Positions 48,855-59,764 are shown, counted from the stretch's first letter. The stretch: DNA of 64,000 bases from Chania multitudinisentens RB-25 (GCF_000520015.2 NZ_CP007044.2:558001-622000), one strand, 5' to 3'. The notes: a model not told the origin generated them from the sequence alone. Made by a program: numbers and translations.

Positions 48855-48930
48855 TGGCGTCCCCTAGGGGATTCGAACCCCTGTTACCGCCGTGAAAGGG
48901 CGGTGTCCTAGGCCTCTAGACGAAGGGGAC
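48855..48930 (-). tRNA. gltT: tRNA-Glu (TTC) in the 16S-23S spacer
   Basis: 76 nt with encoded GCCA end. The minus strand starts GTCCCCTTCGTCTAGAGGCC; anticodon TTC in CTTTCAC. A single Glu tRNA makes this a rrnB/C/E/G-type operon rather than an Ile-Ala type. Confidence 0.97.
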
Positions 48931-49015
48931 ACGACACCGTACTTTTATGACGCTTTTGCTCATTACTTCTATCAGACAATCTGTTGTGAACACTCACGCA
49001 ATCAATATCATTCGG

Positions 49016-50557
<1,542 letters not shown>

Positions 50558-50716
50558 AAAGCTTGATGTGCTGCAACGTGTGCAGCGATGCTCGAAAATC
50601 AACGTTTGTAATAATTCACTTCAATGAATTACTGCTTGGTCACTCTTCAAGACTTGATATTTTTTTGCCACCGAAGTGGCTGGATATCGTCTTGTGAGTG
50701 CCCACACAGATTGTCT

Positions 50717-50735
50717 GATAAATTGTTAAAGAGCG
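50717..50735 (-). promoter_or_regulatory. rrn leader boxA
   Basis: GCTCTTTAACAATTTATCAG on the minus strand, the NusB/NusE-binding boxA of the rRNA antitermination system, between P2 and 16S. Confidence 0.85.
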
Positions 50736-50772
50736 TGGTTACCGGTTTGTTTCTCGGTAACGCGGGAGGCAG

Positions 50773-50800
50773 ATAATACGCTTTCCCGCTGAAGAGTCAA
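50773..50800 (-). promoter_or_regulatory. rRNA promoter P2
   Basis: Minus strand: -35 TTGACT (50800-50795), 16-bp spacer, -10 TATTAT (50778-50773). This is the usual constitutive second promoter, about 130 bp downstream of P1. Confidence 0.85.
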
Positions 50801-50904
50801 CCTTTTTTCTCTGTTAAGAGGCGGTGTGGTCACCGGGTTGGCCCTTCCTGGCTGGGTAGCATTCTTTATCATAAGACGCCGTTGTTCCCGGTCAGTGGAG
50901 GCGC

Positions 50905-50948
50905 ATTATAGGGCGTTCCTCGCCGGCCGCAACCCCTAAATTCAAAAA
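50905..50948 (-). promoter_or_regulatory. rRNA promoter P1 with UP element
   Basis: Minus strand: an A/T-rich UP-like tract (TTTTTTGAATTT, 50948-50937), -35 TTGCGG (50932-50927), 16-bp spacer and -10 TATAAT (50910-50905). The discriminator GCGCCTCCACTGA nearly matches that of E. coli rrnB P1. The growth-rate and ppGpp-controlled promoter. It lies just past the hemG stop at 51002. Confidence 0.92.
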
Positions 50949-51001
50949 AGGGTTCAAGCGCGGATATTTTCAGCAAAACGCTGTACAAGCCAGCATTTTG
51001 C

Positions 51002-51535
51002 TCATTTTTCACCCTGAATACAGCGAAACTCCTGAGTAAAGCGTTCTACCTGCTGCCAATCTGTATATTCAACTTCTCTACTGGTATCTGTTTCACCGCC
51101 GGTCATCTTCATAATGAAACGAATCATAACGCGATCAAACCAGCGATAACGCGGATAACGCAGCGCACCAGCGAACACGGCGCATTGTTTCGGTTGCCAA
51201 GGAGATACGAGTAAAAACTTGCGGGTATAGGCATTGGTTTGCGGGGAACGTTTCTCCGATTTACGCGCCGTCAGGTTCACGGCAAAAAAAGCACTCGGTA
51301 TCCGATTCAGCTGTTCAGCGTAGCGTTTAGCAAACTTTTCCAAGGCCGGGTGGAAATGACCATAACGCACGGAAGCGCCAATCAGTATCTGCTGGTATTG
51401 ATCTAATTCGATAGTATCCACCTGTAGCAGATCAATAACATCACAACTCAAGCTGTCTTGCAATTTGCTGGCTATATAAGAAGCAATAGAGCGCGTTTGC
51501 CCATCACGACTCAAATAGAGAATCAGTGCCTTCAT
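51002..51535 (-). CDS. hemG: Menaquinone-dependent protoporphyrinogen IX dehydrogenase
   Basis: 177 residues from the ATG at 51535, which follows AAGGAG. The frame is open upstream inside trkH but not conserved. The N-terminal flavodoxin-like LILYLSRDGQTRSIASYIA (about 4-22) binds FMN, and the middle loop (TARKSEKRSPQTNAYTRKF) is the long-chain insert special to HemG. Passes electrons from protoporphyrinogen IX into the quinone pool at the inner membrane. Overlapping promoters of the rRNA operon start 50 bp later. 22 bp from trkH, so likely cotranscribed. Confidence 0.96.
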   Translation of the reverse strand: MKALILYLSRDGQTRSIASYIASKLQDSLSCDVIDLLQVDTIELDQYQQILIGASVRYGHFHPALEKFAKRYAEQLNRIPSAFFAVNLTARKSEKRSPQTNAYTRKFLLVSPWQPKQCAVFAGALRYPRYRWFDRVMIRFIMKMTGGETDTSREVEYTDWQQVERFTQEFRCIQGEK

Positions 51536-51557
51536 GGCATTACTCCTTTTTATAGGA

Positions 51558-53009
51558 TCACTCACGCCAGAATGTTGGCGTGAAAAGCACCAACAGCGTG
51601 AAAACTTCCAAACGGCCAAACAACATGGTGAGCACCAGTATCCATTTTGCCGGTGGCGGCATGGTAGTAAAGTTGTCAGCAACAACACCGAGGCCAGGCC
51701 CTAGATTGTTGAGCGTCGCCGTTACCGCGGCAAAAGCCGAAAAGTCATCCACCCCGGTTGCGATAATGGCCAGCATACTGACGATAAATACCAACGCATA
51801 AGCAGAGAAAAACCCCCATACCGCTTCAAGAATGCGTTCTGGCAATGCGCGATTACCCAACTTGATGGTGTAAACCGCATTTGGATGCACTAAGCGTTTC
51901 AATTCGCGCGAACCTTGCAAATACAGCAACAAAATGCGGATCACTTTCAGGCCACCGCCAGTTGAACCAGCGCAACCACCGATAAACGCAGAGCAGAGCA
52001 GCAACATTGGCAGGAACAATGGCCATTTAGCAAAACTGTCGGTAGTGAAACCCGCCGTTGTCGCCATCGAAACGACCTGGAAGAACGCCTGATTGATGGT
52101 CTCCATACCGCTTTTATAGATACCATGCCACCACAGTATCAGAGTGCATACCGCCACCAGAGTAAACTGCACAGCGATAAACATACGGAATTCTGGGTCG
52201 CGCCAATACACTTTCAAACTGCGCCCGCTCAACACGGCAAAATGCAAACCAAAATTACAGCCTGATATCAGCAAGAAAACAGCAATAATCGTGTTGATTG
52301 CCGGGCTGGCGTAGTAACCAACACTGGCGTCATGCGTGGAAAAACCGCCAATAGCAATGGTTGAAAAACTATGGCCGATGGCATCAAATACCGACATACC
52401 TGCCCCCCACAGCGCAAGCGCACAGGCAATAGTCAGTAGGACATAAATCAGCCATAGCGTTTTAGCGGTTTCGGCAATACGCGGACGCATCTTGTTATCT
52501 TTCAGCGGGCCAGGCATTTCTGCACGGTATAGCTGCATCCCCCCGACACCGAGAATCGGCAGTATTGCTACCGCCAGAACAATGATTCCCATCCCCCCCA
52601 TCCATTGCAACATTTGACGATAGAACAGGATGGCCTTTGGCATAGAGTCCAACCCCACCAGCGTTGTCGCTCCCGTTGTCGTTAAGCCGGAAAAGGATTC
52701 AAAAAATGCATCGGTGAGAGAGAGGTTTGGCCGCTCAACAAACAGGAAAGGCAATGCTCCAACGCTGCCCAATACTGTCCAGAACAACACTACGATAAGG
52801 AAACCTTCACGGGGTTTTAACTCATTTTTCTGTTTACGGTTCGGCCACCACAACATCAGGCCAATCGTCAGTGCCACAAAGAAGGTCTGGCTGAATGCTC
52901 GCCCAGCGCCGTCGCGGTATATTAATGCCACCAGGCCGGGGATGAACATCGTCCCAGAAAACAATATGACCAATAGGCCCACGATACGGGTTATGGCGCG
53001 AAAATGCAT
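51558..53009 (-). CDS. trkH: Trk potassium-uptake channel subunit TrkH
   Basis: A 483-residue inner-membrane protein, same length and N-terminus (MHFRAITRIVGLLVILFSGT) as E. coli TrkH. It contains four M1-P-M2 repeats with filter-like Gly segments such as GLTTTGATTL, GGFSTHDAS, TTAGFTTDS and a late NNLGPG. Works with the NAD-binding regulator TrkA, not present here. Third gene of pepQ-yigZ-trkH-hemG, 33 bp after yigZ. Confidence 0.97.
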   Translation of the reverse strand: MHFRAITRIVGLLVILFSGTMFIPGLVALIYRDGAGRAFSQTFFVALTIGLMLWWPNRKQKNELKPREGFLIVVLFWTVLGSVGALPFLFVERPNLSLTDAFFESFSGLTTTGATTLVGLDSMPKAILFYRQMLQWMGGMGIIVLAVAILPILGVGGMQLYRAEMPGPLKDNKMRPRIAETAKTLWLIYVLLTIACALALWGAGMSVFDAIGHSFSTIAIGGFSTHDASVGYYASPAINTIIAVFLLISGCNFGLHFAVLSGRSLKVYWRDPEFRMFIAVQFTLVAVCTLILWWHGIYKSGMETINQAFFQVVSMATTAGFTTDSFAKWPLFLPMLLLCSAFIGGCAGSTGGGLKVIRILLLYLQGSRELKRLVHPNAVYTIKLGNRALPERILEAVWGFFSAYALVFIVSMLAIIATGVDDFSAFAAVTATLNNLGPGLGVVADNFTTMPPPAKWILVLTMLFGRLEVFTLLVLFTPTFWRE

Positions 53010-53042
53010 TTCGGCACGATCCTTAGCAATTCAATTGGGGAA

Positions 53043-53657
53043 TTATTGCGAAATAGGGGCTAATTGCAAATTACCGCGACTCAAATCACGTAATTTATTC
53101 CCAAACATCTCAACTTCTGTGACCGGTAAAGCCAAATACAGTGTAACAGCAACACCATATTCCCCATGCACAATCCGCCCCTCACTTTGTTGCAATAAAT
53201 TTTCTATTAACGCTAACTGCGCATAATCGCACTGCAAAGTATATTCAAGCTGTGGGATTTTATTACTGACCGTCAATTGCTTCAGCGCCTGCTGCACACC
53301 ACCGCCGTAGGCTCTCACCAACCCGCCAGTTCCCAATTTGATGCCCCCGTAGTAACGCACCACCACGGCAGTGATCTCGCCGATCCCACTCCCCATCAAT
53401 TGAGCGAGGATAGGTTTGCCCGCCGTCCCCGAAGGCTCACCATCATCAGAAAAACCCAGCTGCTGCGAATCATCGGGCGCTCCAGCAACAAAAGCCCAGC
53501 AATGATGCCGGGCCGTTGGATGTTCCTCACGAACCTGCTGAATAAAAGCCTTAGCGGCGTCTACTCCACAGGTTGGTGCCAGCAATGTGATGAAACGGCT
53601 CTTTTTTATTTCTTCACTGACGCTGAGCACGGCTCCAGGGATCAGATAAGGTTGCAT
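53043..53657 (-). CDS. yigZ: YigZ, IMPACT-family protein
   Basis: 204 residues. The UPF0029/IMPACT N-terminal domain is clear (KKSRFITLLAPTCGVDAAKA, HHCWAFVAG, FSDDGEPSGTAGKPIL, VVVRYYGGIKLGTGGLVRAYG), then an EF-G-IV-like C-terminal domain. The family is linked to translation control in eukaryotes; the bacterial role is unsettled. Its ATG overlaps the pepQ stop by one base (TGATG). Confidence 0.95.
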   Translation of the reverse strand: MQPYLIPGAVLSVSEEIKKSRFITLLAPTCGVDAAKAFIQQVREEHPTARHHCWAFVAGAPDDSQQLGFSDDGEPSGTAGKPILAQLMGSGIGEITAVVVRYYGGIKLGTGGLVRAYGGGVQQALKQLTVSNKIPQLEYTLQCDYAQLALIENLLQQSEGRIVHGEYGVAVTLYLALPVTEVEMFGNKLRDLSRGNLQLAPISQ

Positions 53658-54988
53658 CAGGCCAGATGCAGATCGCGTGTCATGTTCTCAATACGCTTTT
53701 CATGGATCACAATATTGTCCTCAATACGGATACCTCCGTAAGGTTTCAGTGCATCAATACGATCCCAGGCAAAATGCTGGCTGAACTCACCACTGCGCCA
53801 AGGTGCTAACAGTGATTCAATAAAATACAGACCCGGCTCGATAGTCAGTACCATGCCTGGTTGCAACACCCGCGTACAGCGCAAGAAGGGGTATTTTGCT
53901 GGCGCCGCCAGGTGAGTACCATTTTCATCCTGCATAAAACCGGCGCTATCGTGAACCTGTAACCCAAGGGGATGGCCCAAACCATGCGGCAGAAATGGGC
54001 AGGTAATGCCTTGTTCTACTATCGCCTCTTCGCTGATACCACTCACCAGTTTGTGGTTTTTGAGCAGCTTGGCGATGCGTTGATGCATCTGCACATGATA
54101 ATCGGTATAGCGTACCCCCGGTTTTATCGTCCCTATTAACGCCTGCTGTTCGTCGTTAAGGTCTTTCAGCAAATGCGCGAACGCATTACTACTTTGGCCG
54201 GCATAAGTACGTGTCAGATCGGCAGCATAACCGTTGTATTCCGCCCCAGCATCAATCAGGAAACTCCGAACCTCAGCCGGTGGCTGATGATCCAGCTTGG
54301 TGTAATGCAGCACCGCCGCATGTTCGTTTAAGGCAACAATGTTGTCATAAGGCACATCGGTATCACGATGACCAGTGGCGGTCAGATATGCCAGGTTGAT
54401 ATCGAACTCGCTCATGCCGGACAAAAAGGCTTCATGTGCGGCACGGTGGCCCGTCACTGCGGTCTTTTGTGCCTCACGCATACAGGCCAGTTCATAGCCG
54501 GTTTTGATCGAGCGATGAAAATCGAGGTAATTCAGTACCGCCTGTGAATTGATATTCTCAGAAACAATTCCAAGCTCGCGCGCACGCTGCTGGGCGTAAC
54601 CGATATAGCCCACGCGTTCACGCTGCGGTGGAAGTTTGCCCGCGATATCGTTCGCATTAGCCAGCGGGAATAATTCAATAGATTTGGTCCAAAAGCTGTC
54701 CGGCAACGGTTCAACGCTATGCCAGTAATCTACTGGCGAGTAAAACCACAACTTCGGTTTGTTAACACCGTCCACCCACAACCAGCAGTTTGGTACAGAA
54801 GTGACAGGCACCCAGGCTTTGAAATTCGCATTCACCTTGAACGGATAGTGATGATCATCCAGAAATACCCGTTGCAGTTCCCCTGAATGGATCAGCAACG
54901 CATCCAGATTGTTGCGTTCTAATACTTCACGCACCCGATTTTGCAGCGTTGCCAAGTGCTCATTATATAAAGAAGCCAACGTTTCCAT
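53657..54988 (-). CDS. pepQ: Xaa-Pro dipeptidase (prolidase)
   Basis: 443 residues from the ATG at 54988; a GTG directly before it is open but E. coli PepQ begins at the ATG. A metal-dependent pita-bread enzyme that splits X-Pro dipeptides. The expected ligands appear in LIDAGAEYNGYAADLTRTY (two Asp, about 242-260), LPHGLGHPLGLQVHD (His, near 335-349), LTIEPGLYF (Glu) and IRIEDN (Glu). Divergent from fadB over 333 bp, as in E. coli. Confidence 0.97.
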   Translation of the reverse strand: METLASLYNEHLATLQNRVREVLERNNLDALLIHSGELQRVFLDDHHYPFKVNANFKAWVPVTSVPNCWLWVDGVNKPKLWFYSPVDYWHSVEPLPDSFWTKSIELFPLANANDIAGKLPPQRERVGYIGYAQQRARELGIVSENINSQAVLNYLDFHRSIKTGYELACMREAQKTAVTGHRAAHEAFLSGMSEFDINLAYLTATGHRDTDVPYDNIVALNEHAAVLHYTKLDHQPPAEVRSFLIDAGAEYNGYAADLTRTYAGQSSNAFAHLLKDLNDEQQALIGTIKPGVRYTDYHVQMHQRIAKLLKNHKLVSGISEEAIVEQGITCPFLPHGLGHPLGLQVHDSAGFMQDENGTHLAAPAKYPFLRCTRVLQPGMVLTIEPGLYFIESLLAPWRSGEFSQHFAWDRIDALKPYGGIRIEDNIVIHEKRIENMTRDLHLA

Positions 54989-55321
54989 CACAGTACCCTT
55001 AATGCCCTCAAAACAGAATGCATTATCTTAGCACACTGAATTCTGGCTCCAACCCCATCACTCCTTGCTTGGGGAGTACTTCGCAAACTGCTGCAACCCC
55101 GTTACACCACGCGCTCGACATTTTAGAGAAATAACCGCACCAGAGCATTTATTCAGCGGCGGCAGAAAAAATATCTTAGAGTTATATCAATGAATTATTC
55201 ACTTTCCATGTGATCAACCTTGCAAATATACAATCCCTTATTTGCATATTTTTAACATAAAAACCACAATCTTCAACATCTGGTCATACCAGATTACCTG
55301 CCGCTGATTCAGGAGATAGAC
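54989..55321. promoter_or_regulatory. pepQ-fadB divergent promoter region
   Basis: 333 bp with the start regions of both pepQ and fadBA. Apart from the FadR operator at 55278-55294 I could not fix -35/-10 boxes with confidence. The AT-rich part around 55190-55275 is the likely fadB promoter. Confidence 0.5.
55278..55294 (+). promoter_or_regulatory. FadR operator of fadBA
   Basis: ATCTGGTCATACCAGAT is a nearly perfect 17-bp palindrome. It fits the FadR consensus (CTGGTC-N-GACC with flanking AT) 28 bp before the fadB ATG. FadR represses fad genes until long-chain acyl-CoA releases it. Confidence 0.85.
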
Positions 55322-57514
55322 ATGCTCTACCAAGGCGAAACATTACAAGTACACTGGCTCGAAAATGGCATTGCCGAGCTGGTGTTCAATGCTCCAGGCT
55401 CAATCAACAAGTTGGATACCGGTACCGTCGCCAGCTTGGGTGAAGCACTCAGCGTGCTGGAGAAACAAACCGAGCTAAAAGGGTTACTGCTGCGCTCTTC
55501 CAAAGCCGCATTTATTGTCGGTGCCGATATCACCGAATTCCTTTCCTTGTTTGCCGCACCGGCTGAAAAACTGCATGAATGGCTGGTATTTGCCAATAGC
55601 GTTTTCAATCGATTGGAAGATTTGCCCGTACCAACCATTGCGGCCATCAACGGATATGCGCTCGGTGGAGGTTGTGAATGTATTCTAGCCACTGATTTTC
55701 GTGTAGCAGCGCCCGATGCCCGCATTGGCCTGCCGGAAACTAAACTGGGTATCATGCCCGGCTTTGGCGGTTCAGTTCGTTTGCCACGCCTGTTGGGTAA
55801 TGACAGTGCGCTGGAAATCATTGCAGCGGGCAAAGATATTGGCGCTCAGGAAGCACTGAAAATCGGCCTAGTGAACGCAGTAGTCGCACCAGAAAAGCTG
55901 GTAGCTGCTGCGCTGAAAATATTGCAACAGGCGATAGACGGCCAACTTGACTGGCGTGCTTACCGGCAACCGAAGCTGGAGCCGCTGAAACTAAGCCCAA
56001 TCGAAGCAGCCATGAGTTTCACCACCGCCAAAGGCATGGTGTTACAAACCGCCGGGAAACATTATCCCGCTCCCATGACCGCGGTAAAAACCATTGAAAC
56101 CGCCGCTAAACTAGGCCGTGACGAAGCGTTAAAACTGGAAACCGCCAGCTTTGTCCCTTTGGCTCGCTCCAATGAAGCACGTGCCCTGGTTGGTATTTTC
56201 CTCAACGATCAGTTTGTGAAAGGCCAAGCGAAAAAGCTGGCAAAAAATGCAGAAGCGCCAAAACAGGCGGCAGTCTTGGGTGCCGGGATCATGGGAGGAG
56301 GTATTGCTTACCAATCCGCACTGAAAGGCGTACCGGTCATCATGAAAGACATTAATGACAAGTCCTTGATACTTGGCATGAATGAAGCCGCCAAGCTGCT
56401 GAACAAACAGCTGGAGCGTGGCAAACTGGACGGTTTGAAAATGGCTCAGGTGCTATCAACCATTCAACCTACACTGGATTATGCCGGTATCGAGCGTGCG
56501 CAACTGATTGTTGAAGCTGTAGTGGAAAACCCGAAAGTGAAGGCCGCTGTTTTGTCGGAAGTAGAAGGCTTAATCGGTGAAAACGTAGTATTAGCGTCCA
56601 ATACTTCAACCATCCCGATTACTCAACTGGCCAAGTCGCTGCAGCGCCCGCAAAACTTCTGCGGCATGCATTTCTTCAATCCGGTACATCGCATGCCATT
56701 GGTTGAGATTATTCGTGGTGAGCAAACCAGCGACAGCACCATTGCTGCCGTAGTGGCCTATGCCACTCGCATGGGCAAAACGCCAATTGTGGTCAACGAT
56801 TGCCCTGGTTTCTTTGTTAACCGTGTACTATTCCCCTATTTTGCTGGTTTCAGCCTATTACTGCGCGATGGGGCAGACTTCCGCCAAATCGACAAAGTGA
56901 TGGAAAAACAGTTCGGTTGGCCGATGGGCCCGGCTTATTTACTGGATGTCGTTGGTATTGACACTGCCCATCATGCCCAGGCTGTAATGGCCGCGGGTTT
57001 CCCTGAACGTATGAGCAAAGATTACCGCGATGCTATTGACATTATGTTCGACCACCAGCGTTTCGGCCAGAAAAACCAGTTGGGTTTCTATCGTTACAGC
57101 CAAGACAGCAAAGGCAAGCCGCGTAAAGACAACGATGAGCAAACCGATACTCTGTTGGCAGAAGTAAGCCAACCACTGCAAACCATCAGCGCAGCAGAAA
57201 TCATCGCCCGTATGATGATCCCGATGATCAACGAAGTGGTGCGCTGCTTGGAAGAAGGTATCGTCGCCAGCCCGGCAGAAGCCGATATGGCGCTGGTCTA
57301 TGGCCTTGGCTTTCCGCCGTTCCACGGAGGTGTCTTCCGTTATCTGGATACGCTTGGCACTGCCAATTATGTCGAAATGGCACAGCGCTACGCTCATCTG
57401 GGAGCGCTGTATCAGGTGCCGGCAGGGCTGCGTGCCAAAGCTGAACGTAATGAAGGCTACTATCCGGTGGTGGCAGCAGCGCTGTCTGATATCTCCACTG
57501 GCCAACCGGTATGA
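55322..57514 (+). CDS. fadB: Fatty-acid oxidation complex alpha subunit
   Basis: 730 residues (E. coli 729). N-terminal enoyl-CoA hydratase/isomerase: GADITEFL (about 67-74) and GGGCECILATDFRVA plus GLPETKLGIMPGFGG (about 115-148) with the catalytic Glu pair. C-terminal 3-hydroxyacyl-CoA dehydrogenase: NAD loop GAGIMGGGIAY (about 320-330) and the catalytic His in GMHFFNPVHRMPLVE (about 448-462). Forms the aerobic beta-oxidation complex with FadA. AGGAGATAGAC precedes the start. Stop lies 10 bp before fadA. Confidence 0.98.
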   Translation: MLYQGETLQVHWLENGIAELVFNAPGSINKLDTGTVASLGEALSVLEKQTELKGLLLRSSKAAFIVGADITEFLSLFAAPAEKLHEWLVFANSVFNRLEDLPVPTIAAINGYALGGGCECILATDFRVAAPDARIGLPETKLGIMPGFGGSVRLPRLLGNDSALEIIAAGKDIGAQEALKIGLVNAVVAPEKLVAAALKILQQAIDGQLDWRAYRQPKLEPLKLSPIEAAMSFTTAKGMVLQTAGKHYPAPMTAVKTIETAAKLGRDEALKLETASFVPLARSNEARALVGIFLNDQFVKGQAKKLAKNAEAPKQAAVLGAGIMGGGIAYQSALKGVPVIMKDINDKSLILGMNEAAKLLNKQLERGKLDGLKMAQVLSTIQPTLDYAGIERAQLIVEAVVENPKVKAAVLSEVEGLIGENVVLASNTSTIPITQLAKSLQRPQNFCGMHFFNPVHRMPLVEIIRGEQTSDSTIAAVVAYATRMGKTPIVVNDCPGFFVNRVLFPYFAGFSLLLRDGADFRQIDKVMEKQFGWPMGPAYLLDVVGIDTAHHAQAVMAAGFPERMSKDYRDAIDIMFDHQRFGQKNQLGFYRYSQDSKGKPRKDNDEQTDTLLAEVSQPLQTISAAEIIARMMIPMINEVVRCLEEGIVASPAEADMALVYGLGFPPFHGGVFRYLDTLGTANYVEMAQRYAHLGALYQVPAGLRAKAERNEGYYPVVAAALSDISTGQPV

Positions 57515-57524
57515 GGTCATAAAG

Positions 57525-58688
57525 ATGGAAAACGTAGTTATTGTTGATGCCGTACGCACACCGATGGGCCGCTCAAAAGGCGGTGCTTTCCGCCAGGTAC
57601 GTGCTGAAGATCTCTCCGCTCACCTGATGCGGGCCGTGCTGAGCCGTAACCCGGCGCTGAATGCTGCCGAGATTGATGATATTTATTGGGGCTGCGTACA
57701 GCAGACGCTGGAGCAAGGTTTTAATATCGCCCGCAACGCGTCATTGCTGGCAGAAATCCCTCATAGCGTACCGGCCGTGACGGTGAATCGCCTGTGTGGT
57801 TCGTCTATGCAGGCTCTGCACGATGCTGCTCGCGCCATCATGGTCGGCGATGCACAGGTTAGCCTGATTGGCGGTGTTGAGCATATGGGCCACGTGCCGA
57901 TGAATCACGGCGTGGACTTTCACCCAGGCTTGAGCCGTACCGTTGCCAAAGCCGCCGGGATGATGGGGCTGACTGCGGAAATGTTGGCCAAGATACATAA
58001 CATCAGCCGTGAAATGCAGGATGAATTCGCTGCACGCTCACACCAGCGTGCCCACGCTGCCACCTTGGCTGGGTATTTCAAAAATGAAATTATCCCAACC
58101 AGCGGCCACGATGCCGATGGCGTGCTGACACGTTACGATTACGACGAGGTAATTCGCCCGGAAACCACCGTTGCCAGCCTGGCCGCGTTGCGCCCGGCCT
58201 TCGATCCCGTAAATGGCACCGTCACGGCGGGCAGTTCTTCGGCACTGTCTGACGGTGCTTCTGCGATGCTGCTCATGAGTGAATCACGCGCTAAAACGCT
58301 CGGTCTGAAAGCTCGTGCCCGCATTCGTTCAATGGCGGTAGTCGGGTGCGATCCTTCTATTATGGGCTATGGTCCGGTGCCAGCCAGCCAATTGGCTTTG
58401 AAACGCGCAGGCCTAAGCGTACAGGATATCGATCTGTTTGAATTAAATGAGGCTTTTGCAGCCCAGTCTCTGCCTTGTATCAAAGACCTCGGGCTGCTGG
58501 AAAGCATGGATGATAAGGTTAACCTGAACGGTGGGGCCATCGCGCTGGGCCATCCGCTGGGTTGCTCTGGTTCACGTATCTCCACAACCTTGCTGAATAA
58601 CATGGAACGCCGCGACGTACAGTTCGGCCTGGCTACCATGTGTATTGGCCTGGGTCAGGGAATTGCAACGGTGTTTGAACGCGTTTAG
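57525..58688 (+). CDS. fadA: 3-ketoacyl-CoA thiolase, beta subunit of the oxidation complex
   Basis: 387 residues, the E. coli length. The thiolase residues are all seen: nucleophilic Cys in NRLCGSSMQ (about 88-96), His in GHPLGCSG (about 342-349) and the C-terminal Cys in MCIGLGQG (about 372-379). The start at 57525 gives MENVVIVDAVRTPMGRSKGG as in the family; the upstream open frame is a shadow of fadB. Ends the fadBA operon before a strong terminator. Confidence 0.98.
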   Translation: MENVVIVDAVRTPMGRSKGGAFRQVRAEDLSAHLMRAVLSRNPALNAAEIDDIYWGCVQQTLEQGFNIARNASLLAEIPHSVPAVTVNRLCGSSMQALHDAARAIMVGDAQVSLIGGVEHMGHVPMNHGVDFHPGLSRTVAKAAGMMGLTAEMLAKIHNISREMQDEFAARSHQRAHAATLAGYFKNEIIPTSGHDADGVLTRYDYDEVIRPETTVASLAALRPAFDPVNGTVTAGSSSALSDGASAMLLMSESRAKTLGLKARARIRSMAVVGCDPSIMGYGPVPASQLALKRAGLSVQDIDLFELNEAFAAQSLPCIKDLGLLESMDDKVNLNGGAIALGHPLGCSGSRISTTLLNNMERRDVQFGLATMCIGLGQGIATVFERV

Positions 58689-58749
58689 CGGCGTCTGATT
58701 GGGTGCTCCCAAAGGGCATTCGCGAAGCGAAGATTGAGTTGCCGTACTT

Positions 58750-58774
58750 CCCGCCTGTCAGGGGCGGGTTTTTT
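58750..58774 (+). terminator. fadBA terminator
   Basis: CCCGCC (58750-58755) pairs with GGCGGG (58763-58768), followed by six T. 61 bp after the fadA stop. Confidence 0.9.
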
Positions 58775-58848
58775 GTGCCTGAAATCCACATTGCCTCTAA
58801 CAAAAACGGCGCGCGCTTTTGGCTACCCCGTTTTCACTGCTGCGTGTT

Positions 58849-59012
58849 TATACCCCATGGATTTCAAGCTGGCCGCTCTTTCACGCCCATCCGCCCACGG
58901 CATTGGTACATCCTTGTACAGCACAGCCAGGCGGCGAGCGTAGGAGTCCCCAAGAGCTTACTCAAGTAAGTGACTGGGGTGACTACGTGAAGCCAAAAAG
59001 ACGGCGGGTATA
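58849..59012. repeat. Palindromic intergenic element, longest copy (164 bp)
   Basis: Begins TATACCCCATGGATTTCAAG and ends ACGGCGGGTATA, so both ends read TATACCC from outside. The core has AGTCCCCAAGAGCTTACT (58945-58962), then CA and AGTAAGTGACTGGGGTGACT (58965-58984), a long cruciform stem. No protein coding. It abuts the fre stop codon directly. The same ends recur at 19820-19910, which supports a mobile (MITE-like) or structured-RNA family. Transposition itself is not shown. Confidence 0.7.
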
Positions 59013-59714
59013 TCAGATGAACGAGAAGGCATCACCATACATATGTGCTTCCAAAGCCCCCCGCTCGCTACAAAAACGCTCACGTGCAATTTTCGCCATC
59101 TCAAAACGCCCGGCGATATAGATATCATGCTCTGCCAGCGAACCAAAATCCTGCAAGACCGCGCTTAATACCGTACCACTGCGGCCGCGCCAATCACTCT
59201 CTGGCTGTTCAACCACCGGGATCACCTTCAGATTGGGATACTGTACTGAAATAGCTTCCAGTTCGCCGAGATCGTAAAGGTGTTTCAATTCACGCCCCCC
59301 CCAATAAATGGAAATATCACGATCCGGTTGCTGCTCCAGCGCGGTCAGCAAAATCGAACGCGCATAAGAGAAGCCGGTTCCGCCGGCGATCAGCACCAGT
59401 GGGCGGTTACCTTCTTCACGTAACCACGCATCACCGTGCGGAATATCAACGGTGATCGCTTGCTCTTTAAGGATACGATCCATCACCGCCATCGCGTATA
59501 AATTCAGTTCCGAAGCGCCGATGTGCAGTTCGATATAGCCCTGCTGTGTTGGTATAGAGGCCAAAGAAAACGGGCGTTTATCACGCTCGTCCATAACAAC
59601 CATCAGGTATTGCCCGGCCTTGAACGAAAACGCGCCTTCAGGCACCAAACGTACCCGATAAACGGTATCGGTAATGGCCTCTACGGAGGTCACTTTACAG
59701 CTCAATATTGTCAT
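59013..59714 (-). CDS. fre: NAD(P)H-flavin reductase Fre
   Basis: 233 residues, the E. coli length. Ferredoxin-reductase-like fold: the flavin-binding RPFSLAS segment (about 46-52) and the nucleotide loop LIAGGTGFSYARSIL (about 109-123), then the C-terminal YIAGRFEMAKIARERFC. Reduces free riboflavin, FMN or FAD, feeding ribonucleotide reductase activation and iron release. Lies 50 bp downstream of ubiD and is probably cotranscribed. Its UbiD neighbour needs prenylated FMN, so reduced flavin supply may be relevant (inference). Confidence 0.97.
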   Translation of the reverse strand: MTILSCKVTSVEAITDTVYRVRLVPEGAFSFKAGQYLMVVMDERDKRPFSLASIPTQQGYIELHIGASELNLYAMAVMDRILKEQAITVDIPHGDAWLREEGNRPLVLIAGGTGFSYARSILLTALEQQPDRDISIYWGGRELKHLYDLGELEAISVQYPNLKVIPVVEQPESDWRGRSGTVLSAVLQDFGSLAEHDIYIAGRFEMAKIARERFCSERGALEAHMYGDAFSFI

Positions 59715-59764
59715 GCGTTCCCTCTGTCAGGTCATTAATGCAAAACGGAGAACAAAGCCTGACG

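Noticed and set aside
58703..59121. Overlapping frames of 69-100 codons downstream of fadA
   Set aside because: They run through the fadBA terminator and the palindromic element, with no conserved coding pattern.
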